Positions 32,540 to 40,952 are shown, numbered from the stretch's first letter. The stretch is 64,000 nt of DNA from Paramesorhizobium sp049065735 (GCF_049065735.1 NZ_JBAKHD010000004.1:372001-436000); one strand, 5' to 3'. Program-made: numbers and translations. Notes: a model not told the origin generated them from the letters alone.

Positions 32540-32746
32540 TTAGAGATCGACGTCAAGAATAGCCATCGAGAAATTATAGGACAGCTCACCATCCTCCTCA
32601 TCCTTGTAGATGAGGCCGAGAAACTCATCATCAAGATAAAGCTCACAGGAATCGTTCTTCCTCGGGCGAGCCTTTACTTCCAGTCCGGGATTCTTGAAGA
32701 CACGTTTGAAATAGGCGTCGAGTTTTCGCAGTTCTTCGGGTTTCAA
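32540..32746 (-). CDS. DUF3126 family small protein
   Basis: This 68-residue protein begins MKPEELRKLDAYFKRVFKNP and ends EDGELSYNFSMAILDVDL, the hallmark of DUF3126. The start is TTG 32746 with AGGAG spaced 8 bases upstream; this gives the usual family length. Longer in-frame extensions overlap cysE and are not credible. It is conserved across Rhizobiales immediately downstream of cysE, as here; the function is unknown. Confidence 0.85.
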   Translation of the reverse strand: MKPEELRKLDAYFKRVFKNPGLEVKARPRKNDSCELYLDDEFLGLIYKDEEDGELSYNFSMAILDVDL

Positions 32747-32841
32747 ACGGATTCTCCTGATTTCTTGTTGGAGGCGGGTTGTGACACGCGGCGTCCTGCC
32801 CTGTAAAGCCCGGATGGCAATTGTCACCGTTTTTGAGGCGC

Positions 32842-33651
32842 TCAGTCGATGAGTTGATCCATCGCGCGGGCTGGCTCCGCACAGCCGCTTTCGCCAAGAA
32901 TGCGTGCGGGAACGCCCGCCACCGTCACATTGCTCGGCACCGGCTTCACCACCACCGATCCCGCCGCCACCTTGGAGCAGGGCCCGACTTCGATATTGCC
33001 GAGGATCTTGGCCCCTGCCCCGAGCAGAACGCCCTGCCTGATCTTCGGATGGCGGTCGCCGCCGGCCTTGCCTGTACCGCCAAGCGTGACACCGTGCAGG
33101 ATCGAGACATTGTCCTCGATGACAGCCGTCTCGCCAACGACGAGCCCCGTCGCATGGTCGAGAAAGATACCGGTGCCGAGCCGCGCCGCCGGGTGAATAT
33201 CGGTCTGGAACACGGAGGAAGAGCGGCTTTGCAGGTAATAGGCGAAATCCTTGCGCCCTTCCTTCCACAGCCAATGCGCCAGCCGGTGCGTCTGGATGGC
33301 ATGAAAGCCTTTCAGATAAAGCACCGGATCGAGAAGGCGATGGCAGGCCGGATCGCGATCATGGAAGGCCTGGATGTCGACGCGCAAGATTCCCGACCAT
33401 TCGGGGAGCGCGCGCTCCATCTCGGCGAAGGTCTGGCGCAGGATGCCGGCGTCGAGGTCCGCATGACCGAGCCTTTCGGCGATGCGATGACTCACCGCCT
33501 CCTCGAGGCTCTGCTGGTTCAGCACAGTCGATTGGAGAAAGGCAGTCAGGAGCGGATCGCGCAGCGCTGCTTCCTCTGCCTCGGCGCGAATGGAAGCCCA
33601 GATCGGGTCCACCTGGTTGATGGTTTTCACCAGCTTGGCGGTATGGTGCAT
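32842..33651 (-). CDS. cysE: Serine acetyltransferase
   Basis: This 269-residue enzyme makes O-acetylserine for cysteine synthesis. The N-terminal helical domain (DPIWASIRAEAEEAALRDPL) precedes the hexapeptide helix: DIHPAARLGTGIFLDHATGL, the catalytic region VSILHGVTLGGTGKAGGDRHP, and VPARILG. ATG 33651, with GGGAG 8 bases upstream, is preferred over the in-frame TTG at 33666. Activity in the family is usually inhibited by cysteine through the C-terminal tail, present here as ESGCAEPARAMDQLID. Confidence 0.95.
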   Translation of the reverse strand: MHHTAKLVKTINQVDPIWASIRAEAEEAALRDPLLTAFLQSTVLNQQSLEEAVSHRIAERLGHADLDAGILRQTFAEMERALPEWSGILRVDIQAFHDRDPACHRLLDPVLYLKGFHAIQTHRLAHWLWKEGRKDFAYYLQSRSSSVFQTDIHPAARLGTGIFLDHATGLVVGETAVIEDNVSILHGVTLGGTGKAGGDRHPKIRQGVLLGAGAKILGNIEVGPCSKVAAGSVVVKPVPSNVTVAGVPARILGESGCAEPARAMDQLID

Positions 33652-33768
33652 TCTCAAAACTCCCAATCCTGGCAGACTGTCTTACTCATTCACGGCAGGA
33701 TAGAGCAAATCGCTTTGCTTGACACATCAATTCGGCTGAACGCAGCCGTTAGCGGCCAGCATGGGGCC

Positions 33769-34539
33769 TCAAATAGGGTTTTCCTGCAAAAATTCCAGAA
33801 CCGCCCGTTTGAAGACCCGGTCGCCCACCGCAAGCATATGGTCCCGATCCGGTATATCAAGCGCGCGTCCATTGGACAAAAGCGCCGCCAGCTCATGCGG
33901 ATTGCCGCCGATATCGTCCTTTGTCCCGACCGCCACGAGCGCAGGCTGGGTGATGTGCCCCACTTCGTCGGCGGTGAGTTCCACCTTCGAGGTCAGCACG
34001 CAGGCGGCGAGCGCGATGCGGTCGCTTTTCGTCTGGTCGGCGAATTTGCGGAACATCAGCCCGCGCGGATGGGTGATCGTCGCGGGATCCTCGGCCAGAA
34101 GCGCCTCGTGAATCGGCTCCCAATTGCCCGCACCCGTCACCATGCCGATGCCGAGGCCGCCGAAAACCACGTCATGCACCCTGGAAGGATGCTCCAGCGC
34201 CATGAAGGCAGCGATGCGCGCGCCCATGGAATAGCCCATGACATGCGCGGTCCCGATGCCGAGATGATCCAGCAGCGCCGCCGCATCTCCGGCCATCAGG
34301 CTTGGCGTGTAATCCGAGGGCTCATGGCTCTTGTCCGATTCGCCATGGCCGCGATTGTCGATCGCGATGACGCGGTATCCCGCTTCCGTTAGCGTCTGGA
34401 ACCAGCCCGGGCCGACCCAGTTAACATAGCTCGATGAAGCAAAGCCATGGATGAGCAGAACGGGCTCGCCCTCGCCCGCCTCGCGAAACGCAAGACGTCG
34501 TCCATCATGCTCGAAAGCGAAGATATCAGGGGAAGTCAT
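33769..34539 (-). CDS. Alpha/beta hydrolase
   Basis: This 256-residue protein contains an oxyanion HGFASSSYVNW, the nucleophile elbow GYSMGARIA, and a C-terminal DRDHMLAVGD supplying the probable catalytic His. The fold and length match the general hydrolase/esterase family; the substrate is unknown. ATG 34539 fits the usual N-terminus (MTSPDIFAFEHDGRRLAFRE). It lies 11 bases after the DUF192 gene stop on the same strand. Confidence 0.88.
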   Translation of the reverse strand: MTSPDIFAFEHDGRRLAFREAGEGEPVLLIHGFASSSYVNWVGPGWFQTLTEAGYRVIAIDNRGHGESDKSHEPSDYTPSLMAGDAAALLDHLGIGTAHVMGYSMGARIAAFMALEHPSRVHDVVFGGLGIGMVTGAGNWEPIHEALLAEDPATITHPRGLMFRKFADQTKSDRIALAACVLTSKVELTADEVGHITQPALVAVGTKDDIGGNPHELAALLSNGRALDIPDRDHMLAVGDRVFKRAVLEFLQENPI

Positions 34540-34550
34540 GGTAATCCTTT

Positions 34551-35027
34551 CTACTCGGCGCACTGCCCGCAAATGGCGGGATGGCGCACATGCTCGCCAA
34601 TGGCAAGCCCGAGCCGCTTGGCGGTGCCGGCGCGCAGCTCGACAACGAAAGCAGCCGGTACGATCGAGGAGATGATCGTCTCTGAGAACGGCTCGGTGTT
34701 CTCACGAATCGTGGCGATGGTGCCGTCCTTGGCAAGAAACACCATGTCGAGCGGCAATGGTGTGTTTTTCATCCACATCATCACCGGCTGCGTCTCATCG
34801 AAGACGAACAGCATGGCCCGGTTTTCGGGAAGATCGGTCCGATACATCAGCCCGCGCATCCGCTCCGCATCGGTATCGGCGATTTCGACCTCGAGGGACT
34901 TCTTGCCCTTGGCCGTCTCGAACACCAGAGGATGGGCGTCGACCGCCAGCCGCATCGGCTCGATTCGTTGGGCATGGGCGGGAAGAACGATAAGAAACAG
35001 GAGAAGGATCGCGGCGAAGCGCTGCAT
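34551..35027 (-). CDS. DUF192 exported protein
   Basis: This 158-residue protein has a signal peptide (MQRFAAILLLFLIVLPAHAQ). The mature DUF192 fold has EVEIADTDAERMRGLMYRTD, MLFVFDETQPVMMWMKNTPL, and DMVFLAKDGTIATI. These are the family signatures. No biochemical role is established. It is usually found downstream of a cold-shock gene in this order, as here, although a 142-bp palindrome now separates the two. Confidence 0.88.
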   Translation of the reverse strand: MQRFAAILLLFLIVLPAHAQRIEPMRLAVDAHPLVFETAKGKKSLEVEIADTDAERMRGLMYRTDLPENRAMLFVFDETQPVMMWMKNTPLPLDMVFLAKDGTIATIRENTEPFSETIISSIVPAAFVVELRAGTAKRLGLAIGEHVRHPAICGQCAE

Positions 35028-35120
35028 AGGACTGGTCCGCTGGACGGTTGGGATGTCAGCAGCTTTCACCCATCGCCCGCCGCGCGTCAATGACGGAACG
35101 TAATCTTTTGCCGCCCGGGT

Positions 35121-35262
35121 TAGATGCAGGGAGATTCAGGTTAGGGCGAGGCGAAAATGGTGGCTTTCGAGAACCGGAGCGCAGCGTACTTTAGTACGTG
35201 AGCACCGGAAGCGCAGAAAGACGCCATTTGCAGCCCGCTCTCACCTGAATATCTCGCATCTA
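35121..35262. repeat. 142-bp near-perfect palindrome
   Basis: The element runs from TAGATGCAGGGAGATTCAGG to CACCTGAATATCTCGCATCTA; the two halves are reverse complements with scattered mismatches. The centre is GTACTTTAGTAC. Further paired blocks are AACCGGAGCGC/GCACCGGAAGCGC and AAATGG/CCATTT. The right end includes the TAG stop of the cold-shock gene (35262-35260). It could fold into a hairpin of about 70 bp. Confidence 0.85.
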
Positions 35263-35841
35263 ATGAGAGACCGGAAACTGCGTGCCGATATCCGGATGCA
35301 CTTCCGCCGCCATCAGGCCTTTTTCGCCCGTGCCGTAGCGGATAAGCACCACCTGCCCGGGGCGCAGCTCGGTCAGGCCGAAGCGGCGCAACGTTTCCAT
35401 GTGGATGAAAATGTCTTCCGTCCCCTCGCCGCGCGTCAGGAAGCCGAAACCCTTGGTGCGGTTGAACCATTTGACGATGACGCGCTCAAGCCCGCTCGAC
35501 GGCACCACAGTGACATGGGTTCGCTGCGGCGGCAATTGCGCCGGATGGACAGCTGTGGAATTGTCCATCGAGATGACGCGGAAGCATTGCAGCCCCCGCT
35601 CGCCGTGCTTCACCTCGCAGACCACGCGCGCCCCCTCGAGCGCCGTCTGAAAGCCGTCCCGGCGCAGCGACGTGACATGCAGCAGGATATCGGAAAGACC
35701 GGGCCTGTCGGGCACAATGAAGCCGTAGCCCTTGGCGACGTCGAACCATTTGATCGAGCCCGACACTTCCAGAAGATCGACGATCTCCTCGGAAGATGCG
35801 CTGCCAAGGAACTGGTCCTTCGACATGGATTTGTCCGCCAT
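35260..35841 (-). CDS. Protein with two cold-shock domains
   Basis: This 193-residue protein has two CSDs in tandem. The first, at about residues 27-92, has GSIKWFDVAKGYGFIVPD and SDILLHVTSL. The second, at about 119-185, has VIVKWFNRTKGFGFLTRGEG and EDIFIHMETL. Each keeps the RNP1/RNP2 aromatic residues. Two-domain CSPs are typical of alphaproteobacteria and bind single-stranded nucleic acid, acting as RNA chaperones. Its stop codon forms the outer edge of the 142-bp palindrome. Confidence 0.92.
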   Translation of the reverse strand: MADKSMSKDQFLGSASSEEIVDLLEVSGSIKWFDVAKGYGFIVPDRPGLSDILLHVTSLRRDGFQTALEGARVVCEVKHGERGLQCFRVISMDNSTAVHPAQLPPQRTHVTVVPSSGLERVIVKWFNRTKGFGFLTRGEGTEDIFIHMETLRRFGLTELRPGQVVLIRYGTGEKGLMAAEVHPDIGTQFPVSH

Positions 35842-36081
35842 AGCGCCAGTCCCCTCCTTTCAATCTCGGTGAAAATTACATTGATTCTCAACTTGAGAAT
35901 AACACTTCACCGGCGCGACGGAGCAAGGCCCTACTTCCGATTATTAACCGGATACCACAGACTTTATTCTGCCCATTGTTTTATCCGCGACATGGAAGGA
36001 ATGCGATATACCGGCGGCACCGGGTTGCGATTCAGCCATCCCCGCCCTAATCAAAAACACGTCGAATAAGAAGGAGCCGAC

Positions 36082-36522
36082 ATGCGCTATCTCCACACCA
36101 TGGTCCGAATCCGCGATATCGAGGAATCGCTGGATTTTTACGTCAACAAGTTCGGCTTTGAGGAAATCCGCCGCATCGACAACGAAAAAGGCCGCTTCAC
36201 GCTGATCTTCCTCGCTGCGCCCGAGGATAAGGACCGTTCCGTTGCCGAGCGGGCGCCGGAACTGGAGCTGACCTATAATTGGGACCCCGAGGAGTATACA
36301 GGCGGGCGCAATTTCGGTCACCTCGCCTATGAGGTGGATGACATCTACGCCACCTGCCAGAAGCTGATGGACAAGGGCGTGACCATCAACCGCCCGCCGC
36401 GTGACGGCCACATGGCCTTCGTTCGCTCGCCCGACGGTATCTCCATCGAACTCCTCCAGAAGGGCGAGCGCCTCGCCCCGCAGGAACCATGGGCGTCTAT
36501 GCCCAATACGGGAACGTGGTAA
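36082..36522 (+). CDS. gloA: Lactoylglutathione lyase (glyoxalase I)
   Basis: This 146-residue metalloenzyme converts the methylglyoxal-glutathione adduct to S-lactoylglutathione. It has the two-module fold: YLHTMVRIRDIEESLDFYVN with His5 as first ligand, ELELTYNWDPEEY, then FGHLAYEVDDIYATC with the second His, and DPDG-like RSPDGISIELLQKG with the last Glu. AAGGAG lies upstream of the ATG. It appears to be monocistronic. Confidence 0.93.
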   Translation: MRYLHTMVRIRDIEESLDFYVNKFGFEEIRRIDNEKGRFTLIFLAAPEDKDRSVAERAPELELTYNWDPEEYTGGRNFGHLAYEVDDIYATCQKLMDKGVTINRPPRDGHMAFVRSPDGISIELLQKGERLAPQEPWASMPNTGTW

Positions 36523-36563
36523 GCTCGGGTTGCAGGGAATGGGGGCATGAGCCCCTGTTCCCG

Positions 36564-37031
36564 TTATTTGGCCAAAGCAATATCAGGCGCCGATGTGTCC
36601 CGCGCCCGTATTCCGAGCCAGTAGATGGCAATCGTCGCCACGAGGCCGCACAAGCCGGCGAAGGCCACCCATAGGCCGGGCGCGGCGCGGTTTCCTGTTT
36701 CCTCTATCAGCCAAGTGGCGATAAGCGGTGTGAACCCGCCGAAAAGCGCCGTGGCGAGCGAATAGGCGACGGAGAAACCAGTGGTGCGCACTTGAGGCGG
36801 CATGATCTCCGTCAGCGCCACCACCATGGCGCCGTTATAGCTGGCATAGAGGAACGAGAGCCAGAGCAGCGCGGCCAGCATGTTGCCGAAGCGGATATGC
36901 GCAACCAGGCCGGCCCGAGGGATAGTTGGATCATCCATGTGGGGCTCCCAGCGTTTCGATGAAACTGCTTGCGGGGCAATCTGGACGAATGCAGTCTCAT
37001 GCCGGCACCTTGACGGATGTCCAGCATTCAT
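36564..37031 (-). pseudogene. Remnant of an MHS-type MFS transporter (C-terminal part only)
   Basis: The readable frame has 155 codons, but only about the last 110 look like protein: WLSFLYASYNGAMVVALTEI, MPPQVRTTGFSVAYSLATAL, FGGFTPLIATWLIEETGNRA. These are segments 9-12 of a citrate/tricarballylate-type symporter. The first eight segments are missing and the N-terminal 40 codons read as noise. It is a 5'-truncated relic; the rest was presumably lost by deletion. Confidence 0.78.
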
Positions 37032-37089
37032 AACGCTTCAAGCGTGCAATTGTTTCGTTGCGAAAGAGCGCCGAAGGCCGGCGGTTCTC

Positions 37090-37290
37090 TCACTTCACCG
37101 GCTGCGGCGCCTTCATCGGCTTGAGGCCGATCCGATTCTGGATCGTGTCGATGTCTTCCTTGACGAAAAAAGTAAGGTCCGGCGTCGTGGTCACCAGATG
37201 CGCGCCGTGGCCATAGGCATTGTAGGACACGACATGGTCGAAATTGACCGCAATGCGCTCGCCGTTGACATCAGTCAGTTCAATCCACAT
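37090..37290 (-). CDS. Small conserved protein, FlbD-like in outline
   Basis: This 66-residue protein begins MWIELTDVNGERIAVNFDHV, continues SYNAYGHGAHLVTTTPDLTF, and ends IGLKPMKAPQPVK. The beta-rich start resembles FlbD-type small proteins, but no flagellar gene is nearby and the likeness is weak. ATG 37290 with GGGGAG upstream is better than an in-frame codon at 37392. The function is unknown. Confidence 0.6.
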   Translation of the reverse strand: MWIELTDVNGERIAVNFDHVVSYNAYGHGAHLVTTTPDLTFFVKEDIDTIQNRIGLKPMKAPQPVK

Positions 37291-37395
37291 GTTCACTCCC
37301 CTTCTGCTTGCCCTGGCTCCGGTTCGGCATAGTTCCGGAAGACCCCATGGCCAGGACCATAAGTAGAATAGAACAAAGACGGCGCTAAACAATCC

Positions 37396-37905
37396 TTATT
37401 CAGGATCAATATTTCCGCGTTCCGCATGGAGAACCATCTCCATCCGCACCTTCTCTATGTTGCGGCCAAGGCTTTCGGACCATTCCTGCCCGCGCCAGAC
37501 GACCTCGAAGCCGCAGCGCTCATAGAGACGAATGGCAGGAAGATTGCGAGCATGCGTGTCGATGCGCGCCATTGGATATCCGGCAAGCAGGATTTCGGCC
37601 AGCAGCGCGTCCATCAGCGCCAAGCCGATACCGCGCCGGTGAAAGGACGGGTCGATCCAGAGGTCAGAAATATAATCCGCGTCCGTGTCCCGTGCGCCCC
37701 AGCCGAGGACAATGCCCGCCGTTTCGGCAATGCGGATGGACGGATAAAACTCGTCTGCGAAAGTGCGGAAGACCTTTTCCACCCGCACACGCACGCCCGG
37801 CTCATTCGCATCCGGCTCGAATTGTGTGAAGGAGGAAATCCAGGCGCGGCATCCGACGGCGGCGATTGCAGCCCTGTCGCTGGCAACCGCCCGCCGGATC
37901 TCCAT
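37396..37905 (-). CDS. GNAT family N-acetyltransferase
   Basis: This 169-residue protein starts MEIRRAVASDRAAIAAVGCR and has the acetyl-CoA-binding segment DLWIDPSFHRRGIGLALMDA (R/QxxGxG/A motif HRRGIGLA). NLPAIRLYERCGFEVV follows, typical of GNAT motifs A and B. The substrate is unknown. It lies 6 bases after the gatA stop on the same strand and is likely co-transcribed. Confidence 0.88.
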   Translation of the reverse strand: MEIRRAVASDRAAIAAVGCRAWISSFTQFEPDANEPGVRVRVEKVFRTFADEFYPSIRIAETAGIVLGWGARDTDADYISDLWIDPSFHRRGIGLALMDALLAEILLAGYPMARIDTHARNLPAIRLYERCGFEVVWRGQEWSESLGRNIEKVRMEMVLHAERGNIDPE

Positions 37906-37911
37906 AGTGCC

Positions 37912-39393
37912 TTACCACCAGCGCGGCGCGGTGAAACGGCCCGCTGCCTGCTCGATGATATGCGCCGTCTGGAACAGGGTTTCCTCGCCGAAAGGCCGTC
38001 CGATCAGTTGGAGGCCGAGCGGCAGGCCCTGCCCGTTCAGGCCAGCCGGAACGGCGATGCCCGGCAGGCCGGCCATATTGACCGTCACGGTGAAGATGTC
38101 GTTCAAATACATCTTCACCGGGTCTGCCGCGAGCGCCTCGTCGGCAAGGCCGAAGGCGGCGGAGGGGGTCGCAGGCGTCAGGATCGCGTCGACGCCCGCA
38201 TGGAACACCTCCTCGAAATCCTTCTTGATGAGCGTGCGCACCTTCTGCGCCTTCAGGTAATAGGCATCGTAATAGCCGGCGGAGAGCACATAAGTGCCGA
38301 TCATGATGCGGCGCTTGACCTCGCGGCCGAAGCCCGCGGCGCGCGTGTTCTCATACATCTCCACGATGTCCTTGCCCGGCACGCGCAGACCGTAGCGCAC
38401 GCCGTCATAGCGCGCGAGATTGGACGACGCCTCGGCGGGCGCGACGATGTAATAGGCGGGCAGCGCATATTTGGTATGCGGAAGCGAAATGTCGACGATT
38501 TCCGCCCCCGCATCTTTCAGCCAGGCGATGCCTTGCTGCCAGAGCTTCTCGATCTCCTCCGGCATGCCCTCGACGCGGTATTCCCGGGGAATGCCGATCT
38601 TCATGCCCTTGACCGATTTACCGATGGCCGCCTCGTAATCCGGCACCGGCAGGTCGACGGAGGTCGTATCCTTCAGATCAACTGAGGCCATGGATTTCAG
38701 CAGAATCGCGCTGTCACGCACGTCGCGCGCAATCGGTCCCGCCTGATCCAGCGAGGATGCGAAGGCAACCGTGCCCCAGCGCGAGACGCGGCCATAGGTG
38801 GGCTTGATGCCGACCGTGCCGGTGAAGGCCGCGGGCTGGCGGATCGAGCCGCCCGTATCGGTGGCCGTCGCGCCGGCGCAGAGCCGGGCGGCGACCGCCG
38901 CAGCCGAGCCGCCGGACGAGCCGCCCGGCACCAGATCGGCATTCGAGCCCTTGGCGCGCCAGGGGTTCTTCACCGGTCCGTAGTAGGACGTCTCGTTGGA
39001 CGAGCCCATGGCGAACTCATCCATATTGAGCTTGCCCAGCATGACAGCGCCATCGGCCCAAAGATTGGCCGTCACGGTCGATTCATAGCGCGGCTTGAAG
39101 CCGTCGAGAATGTGCGAGCAGGCCTGCGTATGCACGCCTTCCGTGGCGAAGAGATCCTTGATGCCGAGCGGAATGCCTTCCAGCGCGCCGCCCTCGCCTT
39201 TCGCCAGACGCGCGTCGGAGGCCTTCGCCATTTCCCGCGCCTTGTCAGGCGTCACCGCGACATAGGCATTGATCTCTCCATTGGCCGCATCGATGGCCGT
39301 GAGATAGGCTTCGGTCAATTCCGACGCCGATATCTCCTTGGCCTTCAGCTTGCTCCGCGCTTCGGCAATGGTGAGTGCGGTCAAATCGGTCAT
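37912..39393 (-). CDS. gatA: Glutamyl-tRNA(Gln)/aspartyl-tRNA(Asn) amidotransferase subunit A
   Basis: This 493-residue amidase-signature enzyme is the glutaminase subunit that supplies ammonia to GatB. The Ser-cisSer-Lys site is visible: Lys in IPLGIKDLFATEGVHT, and the two serines in VPGGSSGGSAAAVAARL and TDTGGSIRQPAAF. ATG 39393 (MTDLTAL) is the conventional start; two further ATGs directly upstream make 39399 possible. gatC is upstream, with a GNAT gene between. gatB is not in the window. Confidence 0.95.
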   Translation of the reverse strand: MTDLTALTIAEARSKLKAKEISASELTEAYLTAIDAANGEINAYVAVTPDKAREMAKASDARLAKGEGGALEGIPLGIKDLFATEGVHTQACSHILDGFKPRYESTVTANLWADGAVMLGKLNMDEFAMGSSNETSYYGPVKNPWRAKGSNADLVPGGSSGGSAAAVAARLCAGATATDTGGSIRQPAAFTGTVGIKPTYGRVSRWGTVAFASSLDQAGPIARDVRDSAILLKSMASVDLKDTTSVDLPVPDYEAAIGKSVKGMKIGIPREYRVEGMPEEIEKLWQQGIAWLKDAGAEIVDISLPHTKYALPAYYIVAPAEASSNLARYDGVRYGLRVPGKDIVEMYENTRAAGFGREVKRRIMIGTYVLSAGYYDAYYLKAQKVRTLIKKDFEEVFHAGVDAILTPATPSAAFGLADEALAADPVKMYLNDIFTVTVNMAGLPGIAVPAGLNGQGLPLGLQLIGRPFGEETLFQTAHIIEQAAGRFTAPRWW

Positions 39394-39404
39394 CATCAAA
39401 CCTT

Positions 39405-39884
39405 TCAGTGCGCCACGGAAGAAAGGCGCTTCTCGAAAAATGCACTATATTCGGAATCGGGGTAATCGAGCACCGCGCCGCAGCGGGTGAAGCCGGAGCG
39501 CTCATAAAGCCGCCACGCACCCTCGAAACCAGGACCGGTGCCCGTCTCCAGCACCAGCTGCGCGAGCCCCTTCTGCTCGGCGAGCTGGGTGATCGCCTCA
39601 AGCAGCGCCGACCCGACCCTTAGGCCGCGCACTTCCGGCAGCGTGAACATGCGCTTGACCTCGCCGACGCCGTCCGCATGCACCTTCAGCGCGCCGCAGC
39701 CGACGGCCCGTCCGGTCGCATCGCGGGCAACGAACACCGTCGTATCCGGCCCCGCCATCTGCTCCACGGTCATCTTGAACTGGAATTCTTCGGGAGAGAG
39801 CGGCAGGAGATGCGCGTTGAGCTGTTCCACCAGCACGCGCACATCGTCCTGCAGCGGCGTTTCCACGGCAATAGCGACGGTCAT
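39405..39884 (-). CDS. GNAT family N-acetyltransferase between gatC and gatA
   Basis: This 159-residue protein has VFVARDATGRAVGCGALKVH, GEVKRMFTLPEVRGLRVGSA (acetyl-CoA loop RGLRVGSALL), and WRLYERSGFTRCG. A GNAT gene at this site is found in some Brucellaceae. Spacing is tight: 5 bases from the gatC stop and 11 to gatA. It is therefore part of the gatCA transcript. The substrate is unknown. Confidence 0.88.
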   Translation of the reverse strand: MTVAIAVETPLQDDVRVLVEQLNAHLLPLSPEEFQFKMTVEQMAGPDTTVFVARDATGRAVGCGALKVHADGVGEVKRMFTLPEVRGLRVGSALLEAITQLAEQKGLAQLVLETGTGPGFEGAWRLYERSGFTRCGAVLDYPDSEYSAFFEKRLSSVAH

Positions 39885-39889
39885 GGCGC

Positions 39890-40177
39890 TTACTCCACGA
39901 CCTTCGGCACGAGAAAGAAATTCTCTTCCGTGACGGGCGCATTGGCGACGATATCGGCGGCCTTGTTGCCGTCAGTCACCACATCTTCACGCGCCCGCAT
40001 CGCCATCGGCGTGACCGATGTCATCGGCTCGACGCCGCTCACATCCACCTCGTCAAGCTGCTCGACGAAACCGAGGATCGCGTTGAGCTCACCGGTCATG
40101 CGCTGCGCATCCTCGCTACTCACGGCAATACGCGCCAGATGCGCCACGCGCTTCACGGTTGAAAGATCGACTGACAT
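39890..40177 (-). CDS. gatC: Glutamyl-tRNA(Gln) amidotransferase subunit C
   Basis: This 95-residue belt subunit holds GatA and GatB together. It starts MSVDLSTVKRVAHLARIAVS and has LNAILGFVEQLDEVDVSGVE and PMTSVTPMAMRAREDVVTDG, all family hallmarks. ATG 40177 fits better than in-frame 40201. It is the first gene of a gatC-GNAT-gatA-GNAT operon on the minus strand. Confidence 0.95.
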   Translation of the reverse strand: MSVDLSTVKRVAHLARIAVSSEDAQRMTGELNAILGFVEQLDEVDVSGVEPMTSVTPMAMRAREDVVTDGNKAADIVANAPVTEENFFLVPKVVE

Positions 40178-40197
40178 GCCTACCCACCTGAGTTCGA

Positions 40198-40240
40198 GCA
40201 TGATCCCGAAAAGTTGCAGGACTTTCGGATAAGATCATGC
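40198..40240. repeat. GCATGATC repeat, copy 5
   Basis: GCATGATCCCGAAAAGTTGC then AGGACTTTCGGATAAGATCATGC. Both arms are complete. It lies in the gap between the gatC start and the ParE stop. Confidence 0.85.
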
Positions 40241-40296
40241 GGCTAAAATGCTCTCGCATGGGCTATATCGGGCAGTGGCTCCAAGCGCAATAATGC

Positions 40297-40632
40297 TTAT
40301 GACTGTTTGAGGTCACCCAAAGCGGCGAGCCGCCGGGCTAAGTCCGTACGGCTATGCAGGAAATCGATGATGGCCACCTGCTCGGCATCTTCAACGAAGA
40401 TCACAAAATGCTGGCCCGCGCGCGCAAAGCGCAAATTCTCGGACAGAGCAGGATGGATGATACGTCTGCAGCTCTGTGAGATCACGGTTCCCGCAGCAAT
40501 TGCCGCACAGCGAGCGATCAAATCTTCCTCATAGGCAGCCGCTTGCCGTGGACCGAATGTCTCATTTGTCCAACGGGCAATATCGTTGAGCGATGCTTCC
40601 GCCCGCCGTGTCAGGCGCCACGGCTTGCTCAT
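40297..40632 (-). CDS. parE: ParE/RelE-superfamily toxin
   Basis: This 111-residue protein begins MSKPWRLTRRAEASLNDIAR and has WTNETFGPRQAAAYEEDLI and a C-terminal YxF-like strand HFVIFVEDAEQVAIIDFLHS, the ParE/RelE barrel pattern. ParE toxins poison DNA gyrase. The start overlaps the antitoxin stop by 4 bases. It is an accessory insertion between gatC and the UPF0173 gene. Confidence 0.87.
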   Translation of the reverse strand: MSKPWRLTRRAEASLNDIARWTNETFGPRQAAAYEEDLIARCAAIAAGTVISQSCRRIIHPALSENLRFARAGQHFVIFVEDAEQVAIIDFLHSRTDLARRLAALGDLKQS

Positions 40633-40889
40633 AAGGATTTGGCGCGAGCGGCAGCGAATGCGCGGCGAATCGCTTCCTCTCCGGTGCCTTCGGCAAAATC
40701 ACCGCGCCGCGCCTGTTCCAGCCCTTCCATCAACCGCTCCCGCAAATCGGCCAATTCGGCCTCCTCCTGTTCGAGAAGGCGCAAACCAGCCCGCAAGGCC
40801 TCCGAGGCGTTCTGATAGCGCCCGGAGGCAACCAACCGGTCCACTAGAGCGGACTGACTATCGGTGAGAACGACGTTTCGGGTGGCCAT
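40629..40889 (-). CDS. parD: ParD-like antitoxin
   Basis: This 86-residue ribbon-helix-helix protein starts MATRNVVLTDSQSALVDRLV, then ASGRYQNASEALRAGLRLLE, the RHH core. A charged C-terminal helix (EEAELADLRERLMEGLEQAR) would wrap the toxin. ATG 40889 gives the normal family length. Overlap with parE is 4 bases. A palindrome 20-38 bases upstream is the likely autoregulatory operator. Confidence 0.9.
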   Translation of the reverse strand: MATRNVVLTDSQSALVDRLVASGRYQNASEALRAGLRLLEQEEAELADLRERLMEGLEQARRGDFAEGTGEEAIRRAFAAARAKSL

Positions 40890-40908
40890 GCAAATCTCCG
40901 TCAAGTTT

Positions 40909-40927
40909 ATTGGCAATATATGCCAAT
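40909..40927. promoter_or_regulatory. Operator-like palindrome upstream of parD
   Basis: ATTGGCA-ATATA-TGCCAAT is a perfect 7-bp inverted repeat with a 5-base centre. On the minus strand it contains TATATT, a plausible -10 box, so binding by ParD would block parDE transcription. Confidence 0.65.
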
Positions 40928-40952
40928 TGCCAGGAGATGTCGACTCGCCCCA

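Noticed and set aside
32821..34392. 523-codon plus-strand frame
   Set aside because: Antisense to cysE and the alpha/beta hydrolase, both well supported.
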